Source: Eucalyptus grandis
Taxonomy: Eukaryota; Streptophyta; Magnoliopsida; Myrtales; Myrtaceae
DNA length: 64,000 nucleotides
Assembly: GCF_016545825.1 (NCBI RefSeq)
Contig: NC_052619.1
Span: forward strand, 49,741,090 to 49,805,089
Direction: 5' to 3'
Shown: positions 22,451 through 35,100 of the stretch, piece by piece
Layout of the letters: the number at the start of each line of letters is the position of its first letter
Numbering within the stretch: the stretch's first letter is position 1
The notes under the pieces: model-generated
Seen by the model: the letters and a program-made list of their open reading frames with translations, nothing else
Told to the model about the DNA's origin: nothing
Database searches by the model: none
Translations under genes and position numbers: made by a program

Positions 22451-23609
22451 TTATTGTACACTATTCATAATTTCTTTCAAGTAATCAATGTGATTGAATA
22501 TTGATGGCATCAAAGGGGCACCAAATTATTTCAAAGGCCAAACGTCACAAAGTACATTTGTTCAAGATTGTTCAAAATTTAGGACGATATCCACTCTTTA
22601 TTTTGAATGATAGATATAGGATCGCTGTGATGAGATTAAGAAGAGATTAAGATGTACGATAAGAAATGTTGATTTGTCATTTGGTTTCTATCAAAATATT
22701 ACTGGTTCAATCGTAGTGTTGGCTTTTATAGCGAAAACGATCATATCGAAGGAGTGTTAATAATTACCATTCATATATTAATTTTCCATTTAGCGTTTGT
22801 GTTTGTGGAGATTGTTCTTTCTCATCGTCACTAGCAAAAAAAAAAAGAAAAGCACACACGGAGTGCGTGTATACAGAACATGAAAAACAACCTAACAACG
22901 TTGGAAATGGACTTAGATGAATGCAGGTTTAGGCAAAGTTCTAGCGGCAAGCTAGTGACCACCCGAGGGAGGCGTGAGGCTTGGCCTAGGAGACCAAGTC
23001 GTGAATTTAGATAGTCAACCTCAATTATCGTTTACTTGATGCAAATATACAATGATTGGTATTTAAATACAGGGCCTTCGTCAAGACCCATATGCACCGC
23101 ATGTGACTTCTCTGCTGGAGCATCTCCAGCTGTCCGTAGCATCACCTAACTTTTCAAATTAATGAGGAATCGACCAAGTGGCCAAGTGGCCAAGTGTATC
23201 AAGTAGATCGACTAAGTGGCTATCCTTCCCACTTTGGAAGGGAGAGGTAGGAAGTTTGATGCCCCACCTTCTCGATGGCTATGACGGATTCACATGAATT
23301 GGGAAGTAGGGTTTTGCAATCTGTGTACAACACATAACACACGTCGTGGCTTGTAAATAGATATAGAATATGATCATACAAAAAAGACTAGATTGATCAT
23401 ATTTAATCATTTCAAGTCCAAATCAACCATCTGTTTTCATTTCCCAATGCGATACCCTTGATAATTGTTTTCTTAATAGTGCATTTGGATGAACGCATAA
23501 TGAGAATTATTTTTACGTTAATGTTAAACGTATGAGATATATATGTGGAATAACAACAACAGGGTTGTTATGTATGTTGACCTCTAATTATACGGGAATC
23601 CAATCATTT
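22450..23609. other. Non-coding spacer
   Basis: I see no gene. A small piece near 22940-23000 (gcaagctagtgaccaccc, gaggcttggcctaggagacc) resembles the core of the TIR transposon at 15508. Around 22440-22600 there is a sequence repeated at 24200-24330 (caaactatttcaaaggcc type), part of the same flank duplication. Confidence 0.4.
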
Positions 23610-24335
23610 TTCTAAAAATATTTAATAAGGCCTTATAGATCTTGAAAACATAAAGTATTTTAAGGGATATATATATGCAATAATCTTGATAATTGCTTTT
23701 CTCAATGGTGTATCTTCCAAGAAGATTCCTAACGAATAATATAAGGCGTCCGTATAATAATCAGAGCAATGGCAGTGAATTTTGTAACGAGGGTTGGCCA
23801 GAGATGAGTTTCTATTTCTTCGTTTCCACACCCCATCCCCACGTTCCTTTTGGGTCTTGTGAAGTCGTCGGACATTGTTTTGTGCTTCCCCATTATAATG
23901 TTGCTTCTCTCTCAATAAAATCCATTCTTAAAAGTTTTATTAAAGGGGAAAATAAAAGAGTGTGACTTAACAAAGATGACAGCAAATTTGGTTCGTATTT
24001 TTTTTTTTCACTCTATTCTACTCTTATTTTAACTTTTATTCTCAAAAAGTTGTCATGCCATTTTGTAAGGCTTGAGAGTCAAAACTTACATCTGAAACTA
24101 AATCATCCTTACTCTAACCGTCACCTCCTCCTTCTCAAGTGGAAAAGGTAGCCACTTGGACAAATCCCAATGGTTGACTTGTAATTTAAGAGGCTAACCT
24201 TATTGTATACTGTTCATCGTGTTTCTCCAAGTAATTAACGTGATTAGATTTCAATGGCGTCGGAGGGGCATCAAACTATTTCAAAGGCCAACGTCACACA
24301 GGTCGTTTGTCGAACATTCTTCGACATAAAAACTC
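23610..24335. repeat. Third copy of block 3 right part (unit D)
   Basis: Matches 22079-22600 in order: ataaggccttatag, ataatcagagcaatgg, cttgtgaagtcgtcgg, ctctctcaataaaatcc, aactatttcaaaggcc. The spacing between copies is about 1.6-1.7 kb. No conserved reading frame exists among the three copies, so this is duplicated non-coding DNA. Confidence 0.65.
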
Positions 24336-27300
24336 TCTGTTTTTTTTCTTTACACGAAAACGGCGCTGCAATGGAGGCCCAGGTGAAAATAACCATAGGC
24401 TTGTGAATTGCATATTTTGGACCCGGCGTTCGGCCTATTTAAGAGTAGGACTGGGCTAAAGAATATGATAGAGAGGTTAGTGGGGGAAAAACCGCCGGTG
24501 GTCATCGCGGTGCTACTGGCCAGTGGTGGCGGTTGTTGATGGTTGACATCAGGGCCAATGGTGATCTTGATGCAACATTATCAACGATCGAGATAACCGG
24601 AACTTGAGATTTTATGACTAAAACAGCTGGAGAGAGGACAGCGAGAGCAAGAATTGCCATTGGATCGGTGACCATATCGACCGTCGTAATGCGGTTGCTG
24701 GGCTGCTTGGCCAAGTTCCTATGAGAGAAAGAAAAACCAAAGCCACTTCTGAATCATCTTTCCTATTTTTTCTAGGTTTATTCAATGCCATGCCTTAGGT
24801 AGAATTTCTTCTCCAAATTCGTGGTCATCCATTTCCTTACTCATGGTCATTCGATGGTATCTAACTAATGAATTACTTGATCTTGTCTAGTATATACCAT
24901 ACTACCAAATAGGAAACGTCGGCATAAAATCAAAAGGAATTCTCTCTCCCGCCCACGCTGAGGCGTGCATGTCAGTAATATTTCGCCAAGATTTGACCCA
25001 AAAAAAAGTTCAACATCGCCTTGACTACATTGATAACACCAATTTTGCATAAAACCAAACAACAGTAAAAAAGAAAAAAGAAAAAGAAAATGAAACCATT
25101 GATGTGGCCAATTAGAAAGTCATTAAGTGAGATTCATAAACCGAAGGTTCAATTCCGACCGGACGGGAATAAGATGAAGAATTCAGAAGGAAGTGGAAGC
25201 GAGGTCTGAAGAACCAGAACAACCATGCCTCCTATATTTCAGCATACAAGGGCGAAACGTGGGCAAAGAGCCAGAAGTTGCACCCTTCGAGAGAGATCAT
25301 CCCCCGACATCTTCGAAAATTAGGGAACCTGAGGTTTAATCAGAGTAAATATAAATAGCCTAAAAAACAACCATTTGAGCTATGATACTTTTTGCATATA
25401 TTAGCCATTATTTTGCTAATTTCATTCCTCACTCTAAAGCTCGGCGGAAATTCCGAAAATTCCACGCCAGGAGACTTCTTGTTTGTGGTGTGCAGAGAAT
25501 GCAAAGCCCTGAGCTGATCGAACTTGGAATTCATGGGAGGAAAGTTAAGTTGTGGCCCAAATCGAGTTTTTGTTAACACGATCGAATACTAGATCTATTC
25601 TTAATTAAGTGAGGCTAAATGCGAAGTGATTTGAAGACCCAACATTTAAAAAGAAATACCACACAAGGAGAAGCATGTCCGTGACTCGCTCTCCAATTAA
25701 AAGTACGGATTCACAGTGCTTTTAGCATGATAAGTCCAATATCCTTATTAGCTGCATGTAACTCAAGCATCTCCAGCTAACCAACAGCATCACCGAACTT
25801 TCTGATTATTTGAGGAGTACATTGTAGTTTCCTTTCGTTTTCCTTAAATTTCCAATTTAATCAGATAAATCGACTCTATTTAACCATTTTCAAGTCCGAC
25901 ACAACCAGCTAATCTCTTTTCTCAAGAGTTCGGAAGTTCGATGATTTTCTAGATCTTACACATGAACAAATTAGTGTAATTTCATTCTAATCTTTAAAAA
26001 TGTACCAAGCATTAGAATCATAATCCAATTTAATCTCGACATGAAATCTCTAGAGAGCCTCCAAACATTAGAAAAAGAACTCAGTTCTGCAGGACTTTAT
26101 CACTTGTAACAGAAATCCATTTGCTTTTTCTTTGACAATGAACCAAACGAAAACTTCTATAACAATTTCCTTGCAGCGTCTGCGAGCTGTCACCGATCTT
26201 GACCTAAACTTCAGTCAACGCTTATGGGTCGACTTTCATCCGATGACCCAAAACCTCCTCAATAACCAATTCAACTACATCTTCAAGGCTGCAGTAATGC
26301 ACAAAGAAAGAAAAATTGTTCCAGCTGAAGACACGGTGATATCAAAATGAGAACCAAATTGCTGATTCAGTGCCTCCAACAAATGTAACCCTGAGACCTT
26401 TTGACTCATGCAGAAAGAAAGAGAGAATGAAAAACAAAAACAAAAAGTGAAGATTTTTTATGGTGTACCGCTAAGCAATTCTGTTTCACCACATGGTTCC
26501 CCCCGGATATGTTAAACCAGAGGGTCTACTTCTGTGAACATATATGTACGCCCATTTGGTGAAATAACTTAAAAACTTCATAACTCCAACTGGTGTAATT
26601 TAGTATGAGCATCAGTTGATCCACAGCTATACCAAATTTCATCAGATATTGCTCGGTTTCAAGAAATTGAGATGCTCTAGAATTTCAGGCACCAATGCGA
26701 AGTAGCTATTCTTGATAAAATGAATGAAATTGGGTCCACCTGCCAGACTTGAGGATATCATTTAACGTCTAACATTTATGTAATCTGAAATAATATGGAA
26801 CTTGAATTCCGTGACAAGCAAATAAGATGCTGGTTCAAAATTTCCAAATATAATCTAGAGAAACTAGGCATATTCTTACAAGCTGTATTCTAGTGATGTT
26901 CGAGCAGAAACAATATTAATCTCTTTTATTTTTTTATGTATAAAGTAAATAAACCTATTTATCTTTGCTACGTATAATAAAAAGCGGTTCTCCAATTGTT
27001 GGGGCAATTTCTTCTGATTTATATTTAAACTAGTAGAACACTCGTAATATGAGAATTTTAAAATTCCTTTTTTATTTTAAATTAAAGATCATAAAATATT
27101 TGAATTTCTGTGCATATATCGATTCCCTTTGTTCCAGCATCGTTGAATTTTTTTCACGTTAACCTTGTTGACTTACAAGAGTGTTGTCTATTGTTCCGCA
27201 AAGTTACATGCTTAGATCACATTGTTCTTCTTACATTCCGCTTGCTTTCCGGTAAATCAGCAATCAAAGAATATTTCTTCATTTATCATTGTTTGTATTG

Positions 27301-27980
27301 CTTAGGAAAATAAGCCAACAACTTTTTTTATCATCAATAAAAATATATAAATATAGATTTTTGTATAAAAGTATTTTCTACTAACTCATTTCCCCAAATG
27401 ATACAGTAGCCAGACAATCTAGGAAATGTTTATTCGTTCGAAACAATTGGATATTATAGTCACTACATCTATACATCTTTATGAGTGTCATCAATTTTGT
27501 TTCAATTCAAATTTCCATGAGTTATAATGAAAATGGTACCTTATTAATTCCATAGTCAACACTTTCTGTGGTATCTTTTCTGATATGTTATGGATACTGT
27601 TAAAGAAAAAAAAAGGGATCTCACATCTCCTTTAATGCTATTATCTCTCAAATATAGAGTGGACTCAAACACATCCTACTTAGCCTTCCATTCAAAAATA
27701 TAAAGTGGGCACCGTTCAAGAATGGAGAAATTGGTTTCCAATGGTCAACAAAGCTGACACTTCATTTCATAAATCTTTTATAGATTCCAACATTTAATCA
27801 ACTTTTCTCCAATTTATATGCATTTCCTAAAACTTATATCACGCTTCTCTCCCTTCATCAAAATCTTCGTCATTCGTATTGCATGCCATTTCTTCTATGC
27901 GAAAACCAATGTTAATAAAGTAAACTGAATCACTGATGTCTCATAATTTTGAGGGTAAAAAGCAATTAGTCCGAATATAA
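24336..27980. other. About 3.6 kb without recognisable genes
   Basis: Short ORFs (24502-24714 minus, 25340-25579 minus, 26132-26350 plus, 27110-27313 plus) show no family I recognise and no exon-like context. The sequence is AT-rich, with short phrases shared with other flanks (gcatctccagctaacca near 25768 and gcatctccagctgtcc near 23122). It may hold decayed TNL exons or transposon debris below my recognition limit. Confidence 0.35.
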
Positions 27981-27987
27981 GCCTTAC

Positions 27988-28101
27988 CAGTCAGTTTTCA
28001 GGTCGAACACCTTGGCCCGCGGGACCTCTTTAAGAGCCCGTTCCCATGCCTCCACTTCGCCGGCGTATCCTTCATCTCTGTGCCTGTCTAGGGCATGATT
28101 G
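27988..28101 (-). pseudogene. Relic of a TIR exon, C-terminal end
   Basis: Minus-strand translation reads HALDRHRDEGYAGEVEAWER, then ALKEVPRAKVFDLKTDW. This matches the end of a TIR exon (compare VKVWRDALMEVEEIKRWSLK in TNL1). It stops at a good donor, GACTG|GTAAGG (27988/27987). The N-terminal part of the TIR exon is absent: copia sequence begins directly at about 28102. No NBS exon follows on the left. It is a fourth resistance-gene trace. Confidence 0.6.
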
Positions 28102-28107
28102 TGAAGT

Positions 28108-28299
28108 CTATTCATTTTGTTTCAACTTGTATACCCACTTGTTCTTTAAAGCTCTTTTGCCTTTAAGCAATTTCAACAGTTCAAAAGTATGATTATCATA
28201 AATTGACTGTATTTCATTCTGCATAGCATCAAGCCATTTGCTTTTGCACTCATCTTCTTTTGCTTCTGCATAACACTCCGGTTCTCCTGCATTTGTCAA
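28108..28299 (-). pseudogene. pol: Start of reverse transcriptase of the Tork-like copia fragment
   Basis: Contains ECKSKWLDAMQNEIQS and KGKRALKNKWVYKLK, the entry segment of copia RT. The catalytic YVDD part is missing because the element is broken here. Confidence 0.75.
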
Positions 28300-29138
28300 T
28301 TATACATACTGATATTCAGAATATTTGGTGGAAGGTCGACGGTCTCTAATGGGTCTCCAAATCAGAACATTTGGTAAAGCATCCAATGGAGCTTCTAGTT
28401 CAACAACAATATTATTTGTTTGAACATGTTCAAGAGCATGTTCATTATCTAGAACATTCACTTCCTACTACTCCTCATCAATCTATGCAAGAATATGTGT
28501 GAGAGGAATTGGATCCAAGTCAACCAAATCATCACTAACCTATGGCATTGAAATTATCTATGATTTCCCAATATCTTGTATTGTCTGATCTTCCATAAAC
28601 ACAACATCTCTGCTTCTTACAATTTTCTTCTCGACTGGATTATAAAATTTGTAGCCAAGCATTTCCTATCCATAGCCAATAAATATGCATTGTCGTGTTT
28701 TTACATTAACTTTAGACCTTTCATCTTTGGGGATATGCACAAATGCCTTACACCCAAAGACACGCAAATAATCATAAGAATCATCTTTGCTTGTCCATAC
28801 TCTATTAGAAATATTAAACTCTAGAGGAATGCATGGAGTAAGATTTAATGCATATGTAATTGTACTTTAAAGCCTCACCTCAAAAGGATTATGGCAATTT
28901 TGACTATGAAAGCAAACATCTTACCTTTTCAATTAATGTCTTGTTCATTCTCTTAGCTAAGCCATTTAATCGAGACGTCTTGGGAGGTGTCTTTTGATGT
29001 CGAATGCTTTGTTGTTTGTAATATTCATCAAAAGTTCAATATATTCTCCCCATTATCAGTTCTAGAGCATTTCAATTTCTTTCCGATTGGTCTTTCAACT
29101 AAAACCTGAAACTGCTTAAAAGCATCTAGAACTTGATT

Positions 29139-29853
29139 TTAAGTTTTCAAGGTATAAATCCATATTTTTCTTGAATAATCATCTATGAAAGTAACAAAAT
29201 AAAGAAAACCACCAAGTGATTTTATCTTCATAGGACTACAAATATCAAAATGCACTAGATCAAGTATACTTAACTTTCTTGAATGAGGAAAACTTTTAAA
29301 TGCAACTCTACTTTGTTTTCCTGCTAAACACTGAGCACACCTCTTCAACACTAAACTTTTCATACTTGAAAGAAGCTTCTCCTTAGTCAATATTGACAAA
29401 CCCTTCTCACTGTTGTGATTGAGTCTCTTGTGCCGTAATTCAACTCTCTCTTCGCTGTCTACTATATTAATTTTGTTTGTGGACAACTTTGCTTGCATAA
29501 TACAAACGAATAATATTTTTCACCTCTAGCCACAATTAGAGAATCTTTAGTGAGCTTCCATCGACCATCACTAAAGGTGCTGCAATACCCTCATCATCTA
29601 GCTTGCTTGTAGAAATCAAGTTCAAATGAATATTAGGTATATGCTTAATATTATTCAATACTAACCTCGTGTCATTACTGGTCTCTAGGCACATATCACT
29701 AATGCCTACAACTTCAACTAACCCATTATTTCCCATCTTCACAGATCCAAAGTCACCCAACATGTATGATGTAAAGAAATCCTTATAAGAAGTACCATGA
29801 ATAAATGTACCACTATCAATTACCCAATTGGTTTCATGACATGCAAAATTCAC
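29139..29853 (-). pseudogene. pol: Protease and integrase N-terminus of the Tork-like copia fragment
   Basis: Two stretches: 29853-29536 with the DSG protease site and HIPNIHLNLISTSKL, and 29498-29139 with the HHCC-type pre-integrase segment and DIDDYSRKIW-like start of the integrase core (FVTFIDDYSRKIWIY). They are separated by stops. Confidence 0.75.
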
Positions 29854-30239
29854 CGCATTACCATTAAAGATAATGAGAAAGTCTTATTCAAGTGTAGCAA
29901 CACGATTGTCTTCATTATCATTATCACTTTTATTCTCTTTGCCTTTCTCCTTTTAAATTGACGGAAAAACCTTTGAATATGTCCCTTCTAATCGCAATAT
30001 GGCACTCAACATTAGCAAATCTATTTTATTTGCCTCTGCTTTTATCTATGCTTTTGTCTTCATTTCTCGGGCCTTGAGATTCACTTCCCATTTTTCTCAA
30101 TAACCAAGGTATCAGAATGTGAAGAGGATGATCCCTATCTCTTTATTTTCATCTCTTTATTCAAAACACTACTCTTGGCTAAATTCATTGTAATTATACC
30201 ATCCAAGGCAGAATTAGACAAAGACGTTCGAAACATCTC

Positions 30240-30680
30240 TCACGAGTCTAGCAAAGTACCAAACAACCATAATGTTTGTATCTCATCATCAAACTTGATT
30301 CTCATTGTAGCTAACCAATTGATAAATCTTTGAAAATAATTTAAATGATCAGTCAAATAAGGACCATCTAGATATTTCAAAAGCATCATATGTTCTATCA
30401 AAAATAACTTATTATTCCCAGTTTTTTGAGCATATAATTGTTCGAGCTTATCCCACAAACTACGTGCATCTATTTCCTCAACGATATGGTTCAAAACATT
30501 ATCATTTATCCACTGCCTAATATAACCACATACTTGATGATGAAATATAGACCATTTGGCATCAATTTTAGTCTTCAGTTTTTCTTCAGCAAATACGGGC
30601 AAATAAGAATCCTTTACATATAAAAGATCTTTCATTTTTCCTTTCCAAATATGATAATTCGAACAATTCAAGATAACCAT
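30240..30680 (-). pseudogene. gag: gag of the Tork-like copia fragment
   Basis: An open stretch of about 146 codons contains NYHIWKGKMKDLLYVKD and ARSLWDKLEQLYAQKTGNNK, typical of the UBN2/retrotran_gag region of Tnt1-like elements. The downstream zinc knuckle is degraded. Confidence 0.75.
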
Positions 30681-30754
30681 TTTACTCGTATCCGTTTCTA
30701 TTGTTTAACACAAGGCAAAAAAATTAAGCAATGACCAAAACTCTTATACCACTT

Positions 30755-31500
30755 TGATGGGAGAATAGTAATAATCCGGACAATATCGTATTAACGTAGC
30801 AGAATAAAATAATCTCTCCTCTTGTGTAAACCTAATAAGAACTAATATAGTAGAGCAAAATAAATATCAAGCACATAAATACAAGACGGTTTTTACGTGA
30901 AAAAACTTCATCTTTGTGAGGAGATTAAAAATCACGAGGCCGGAGTCCACCCAAAAATCTTAACTATTAATAAAATCGGGTGAATAAAGTTCTTCTCTAG
31001 TAAATACATAGCAGCAAAGACCTCAAAAACATCATTCTTGGCAATATGCATAAATTTCGCAAGAGATCAAGGATGAATTTGACAAAAAATGCAAGTTTTA
31101 GTCAATCCATGAAAAACCTAGTGTATGGATCTTCAAATGAAAATCAAACCGTCCATATTCAAGAAAATTATGCCACAAACACGCTAACAAAATTTCAGCT
31201 TAATCGGACCATGAACCGACTTCCGATACTAGTTTGATGTAAATCAGATTGATTTCCAAACTCTAAATTTTCTACTTTTCTTTTTCTCTTGTTACTGCAT
31301 CTTTGCATCTCTACTAACTTCCTTACTGCTATCACTTAAAAGATAATGAAAACTCTATTTCTCCATATGACTTATTATATGGGCTTGAGCCTTTTGGGAC
31401 TTGCTATTTATTAGGCTTCCTCCACGTGGAAGTGAACCCAGCTAACAAGTACAACTTGCACAGACCAAGAGTGACTTTCTATTTTTCTTGACTGCATGGG
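30755..31500 (-). repeat. 5' LTR of the Tork-like copia fragment, outer end unresolved
   Basis: The inner end is TGATGGGAG (plus strand), next to the primer site with two bases between. I could not fix the outer end, because no matching second LTR exists in the window. A CATCA at about 31030 is a possible but short alternative. The ORF 31046-31237 is not conserved and is not called. Confidence 0.45.
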
Positions 31501-32107
31501 AAGTTTTAAAAGAAAAAGGGAGAAAACTTAGCACATTAACTCAAAAATGAACACAAGTTACACCAACCAATCTACCATGTGATACCATGTTTTAGAGAAA
31601 AACAGTGTAGAAAAACGCAGGACATTTAGCCTTCTATGATCGTAGACAGATAAATATCAAGAAAGTAAGTGCCAAATTTATTATTATCAAACGATGTGGA
31701 TACAATCTCTAATTTGACAAATTGATTACTAGCAAATCTCCAATTGTCTTCTTATGCTGACGTTAATTCAAGTGCCTAAGCAGTTGATCGTGAACCAAAT
31801 GATGGGAACCTGACCTCTTGAAGTCTCCAAGGCCTTGAAACTTGATCCGATAAAAATTCAGATGAATAAGGACGAAGACGACGGGACACCTTATGACCCA
31901 TTTTTAATCTACCCACACCTTACGCCTTAGGATTATCCACTGTTCTGTAAACTTGTTGTCCTTTCCTAAAAAAAATTCCGAATATAACAGTTACAATGCT
32001 GGCTCAAGAGATTGCCATCTAAAGATCTCTTAGCAAGAGCTGTGTTGTGTTATCTTCAGACTCTATCCCGATCTCCTGTATGAGTGGATCCCAAGGCTCC
32101 GATTGGT
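31500..32107 (-). other. 3' flank of TNL1
   Basis: No coding sequence recognised. It includes the region just past the TNL1 stop candidates (32164 and 32108) and probably the 3' UTR. Confidence 0.4.
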
Positions 32108-35100
32108 CTAGCCGCTGATATAAACACAAGGGTCGGACGTTTCTGGTGATTCCCAATCTGTGTCTAGCTTGGTCCCTCTCGGTAGATCGGCAAACCTTGC
32201 GGGGACTCACAATGTTTAACAGTCACATGGGTCAAATGTCGTAAGCCACTTAGGCCTTCAACGCATCTTAGCCCCGAACAACATTCCAGATCGAAATGCT
32301 TCAGCTTTCCCAGCTTCGATAGGTTGGGCAATATTTCTATCGACCCACAACACGTAATCTTTAAGGACTCCAGAGATTCCAATTCCCCCAGACCTTGTAC
32401 TTCTACCACTTCTTGTAAGTCGGATAGATGCAAGGTTTCTAGATTCTTCAAATTTGATAGATCAGGCATTCCCACAAGAGATGTGCATTTTTCTACAGAC
32501 AATTCCCTCAAATTCTCCAGGTGTTCAAGAGCTGGAAAATGCGTCATCGAGCAGCTAGAAACGGAGAGTTTTGACAGGTTCGAAGCTGGAAAAGCGTGGC
32601 AGCAGCGTGATATCGTAAGTTTCAAGGTTGACAAGCTAGATGGAAGTCTGTGGATAGATTTTAGGTTTTTCCAAAGTGAGAGAAGTTCCTTCCACTTGCC
32701 GGTGCCCCCATGAGAATCCTTGTGGAACGATAAGTCCAAGTGTTCTAAATTAACTAGGTTTGTAAGGTCTGGAGTGATTTGACAGTAATAAACATCAAGG
32801 GTAAGGCTTGTCAAGCTCAAGGGAAGCTCTGGCAATCGTTGAAGCTCATGGCACTCCTTCAACTCAAGTTGTTTGAGACAAGGGAGATGACTCATTGTGG
32901 CTGGCAATCCAGAGATGCGAGTGCCCAATACATCCAAGATCCTTAAATGGGACAATTCCCCAATGCTACAGGGGATTTCACTAGATAGGTGCTGACACTC
33001 TGGGCAATGTAACTCTTCAAGCATCTCTAATTGCCCAATGGCATCGAGCAACTTTCCTATCTTGGTGTTTCCCATCCCGATGAATTTGAGCTTCCTCATT
33101 TGCGATTGAATTGGGTACATTGACTACTCCCTGAGAATGACAGATCTAACTCAGTCAGCGATTCTTATTTCCCGAGTGAGTGTGGAAGCTCCTTGATCCC
33201 TTTGCAACCTTCTATAGACAAATGCTTGATTTTCGCTAGTACTCCAATAGAGTATGGGAGTCTGCTTATTCTCTCATTCCATTTTATACTCAAACTTGAC
33301 AAAGATTGCAAATTGCTAATTGTCTCCGGAAGCTTGCACAACAGAGAATATTTGGGCATGATTAACTCCGTCAAAGATTTTAGAGAACCAACTTCTTCTG
33401 GCAATTCCTGAAGAGAATTGCATCCTTCCATATTCAGAGTGCTCAAGTTCTGTAGGTTAATAGTGGAGCGATCTATGGTGACTAACTTGGAACACCAAGC
33501 AAGAATCAATATCTCCAGATACGTGAAGTTAGACAAGTCAGGTGTGCTTCTCAAGCAATTGCAGCTTCTCAAATCTAAAACTTTTAACTTTTTCGCCATC
33601 TGCACCAAAAATAAACATTATATAAAGAAGGAAAAAAAAACATTATGTTCCAAGAATTAGAAGCATCAAAAGACAATATGGGGAGACATTAATACCTTGA
33701 TTTGACTCCACCCGGTCCAGTCTTTGTAATTTTACTCCTGGAAAGGTCGAGCACCACCACATTAACTAGGCAAAAATTCATCGCTGTGAAATTTGGAGGA
33801 CACTCATGCCAAGAAAGCCATCTTAGCTCACAGTGATCTTTGAAGTTGCCGAAGAAATTCAACCCTTTCCCTCGGAGGAACCTTAGACTCCGTAGTCTCT
33901 GTAATTCTTCATCAGTGAAGGTATAGCCACCACCATCACTTTGACCATTATAGCTCAGACTCAGTGCTTCTATTTCTTCACTTGCCTGCCATTAGAGATC
34001 AAGCATGAATGAAAACAAATAATACAAAAAAGGAAAAAGTTAACTCTGTGAGCCACTTGTGAAGTTTGTCTATTTCCTGGAAATAACTAGCAGAATGGCC
34101 TCTAAATTACATTTTGTTAAGTTATACCTGTTTAGTCCTCAATAAGTTCAATGCCTCCTAAGGATTCCATACCCTGCTACGCTTGCCAGGAAATCTGCAA
34201 TTCTCTTCGTAGACAATGTGCCTTCCAAGATCCCTAACTTGGTCATGCATTGAAAACTTATTATCATCTCCAATATTTATCAAGGACCTAAGAAGGAGGA
34301 CTCTAATTGCGTCATGAGGATAGAATTCACAATCACTCCACATGAAAATCAGATATTTATTATTTTCTTTGATGAAAAAGCACGCGATGTCCAGAAAAAC
34401 TCTCCGCTGTGTTGGTTCTAATCCCTCGTAACTTATCATCAACGTCTCTTGGACTTCCTTTGGAGGAACTTTCTGTAACTTCTTCAGAGTCTCTTCCCAT
34501 AAGGCCTTGTCAGTGGAAACGCCAGAAAGCGATGACCCTATCACCTCGATAGCCAAAGGCAGCTTCCCTAAAATCAAGATGATCTGTCTTGATAGGATAT
34601 TGTAATCTTCTGTAGGAAAGTCTCTTCTAAAGGAATGTCGGCAGAATAGCTGAAGCGCTTGACTGAATCCCATTTCCTTGACTTCATATGTCAAGATTCC
34701 TTCATGTCGATTTGGGACAGCGTCGACCTCTAATCTTTCCGTCCGGTCGGTCAGGACGCTCATGTTCCTAGTTGTTATAATGACCTTGCTTCCGTTTTCA
34801 AACCAATCGCTCTTCCCAACTAGCTTTTCGAGCTGCTCCTTTTTTTCCACATCATCGAGCACAATGAGGATTTTCTTGTCACAAAGTGCCTTCTTTATCA
34901 TGCCAATCCCTTGGTCATTGTCACAAACAAAAATACTGTTGCTGCGCGTCGAATGGAGGATGCTTGACAGCAGTTGCTTCTGCAAGTAGATGATACCGTC
35001 CGATCTTCTGGAGATCTCTTGGACATTTTCGAGGAAACTGTAGCAGTCAAAACGAGAATATAATTTGTTGTAAATGACTTTTGCAAGTGTTGTCTTATCA

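Larger units (their letters stand above)
28104..30752 (-). mobile_element. 5' fragment of a Tork/Tnt1-like Ty1/copia element
   Basis: Read on the minus strand: primer site (TGGTATAAGAG, 30742-30752), gag (30680-30240), zinc-knuckle region (about 29990), protease (NWVIDSGTFIHGT, 29825 down), pre-integrase and integrase start (ELRHKRLNHNSEKGL, CAQCLAGKQS, 29430-29139), decayed integrase (29139-28320), then the first part of RT (NEIQSIYDNHTFELLK, NKWVYKLKQNE, 28240-28108). The element ends abruptly inside RT at the TIR relic; the rest of RT, RNase H and the 3' LTR are missing. Many stops and frameshifts show it is older than the Sirevirus. Confidence 0.8.

Noticed and set aside
24502..24714. Minus-strand ORF with a hydrophobic middle
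   Set aside because: No recognised family, no exon signals and no copy that keeps it open.
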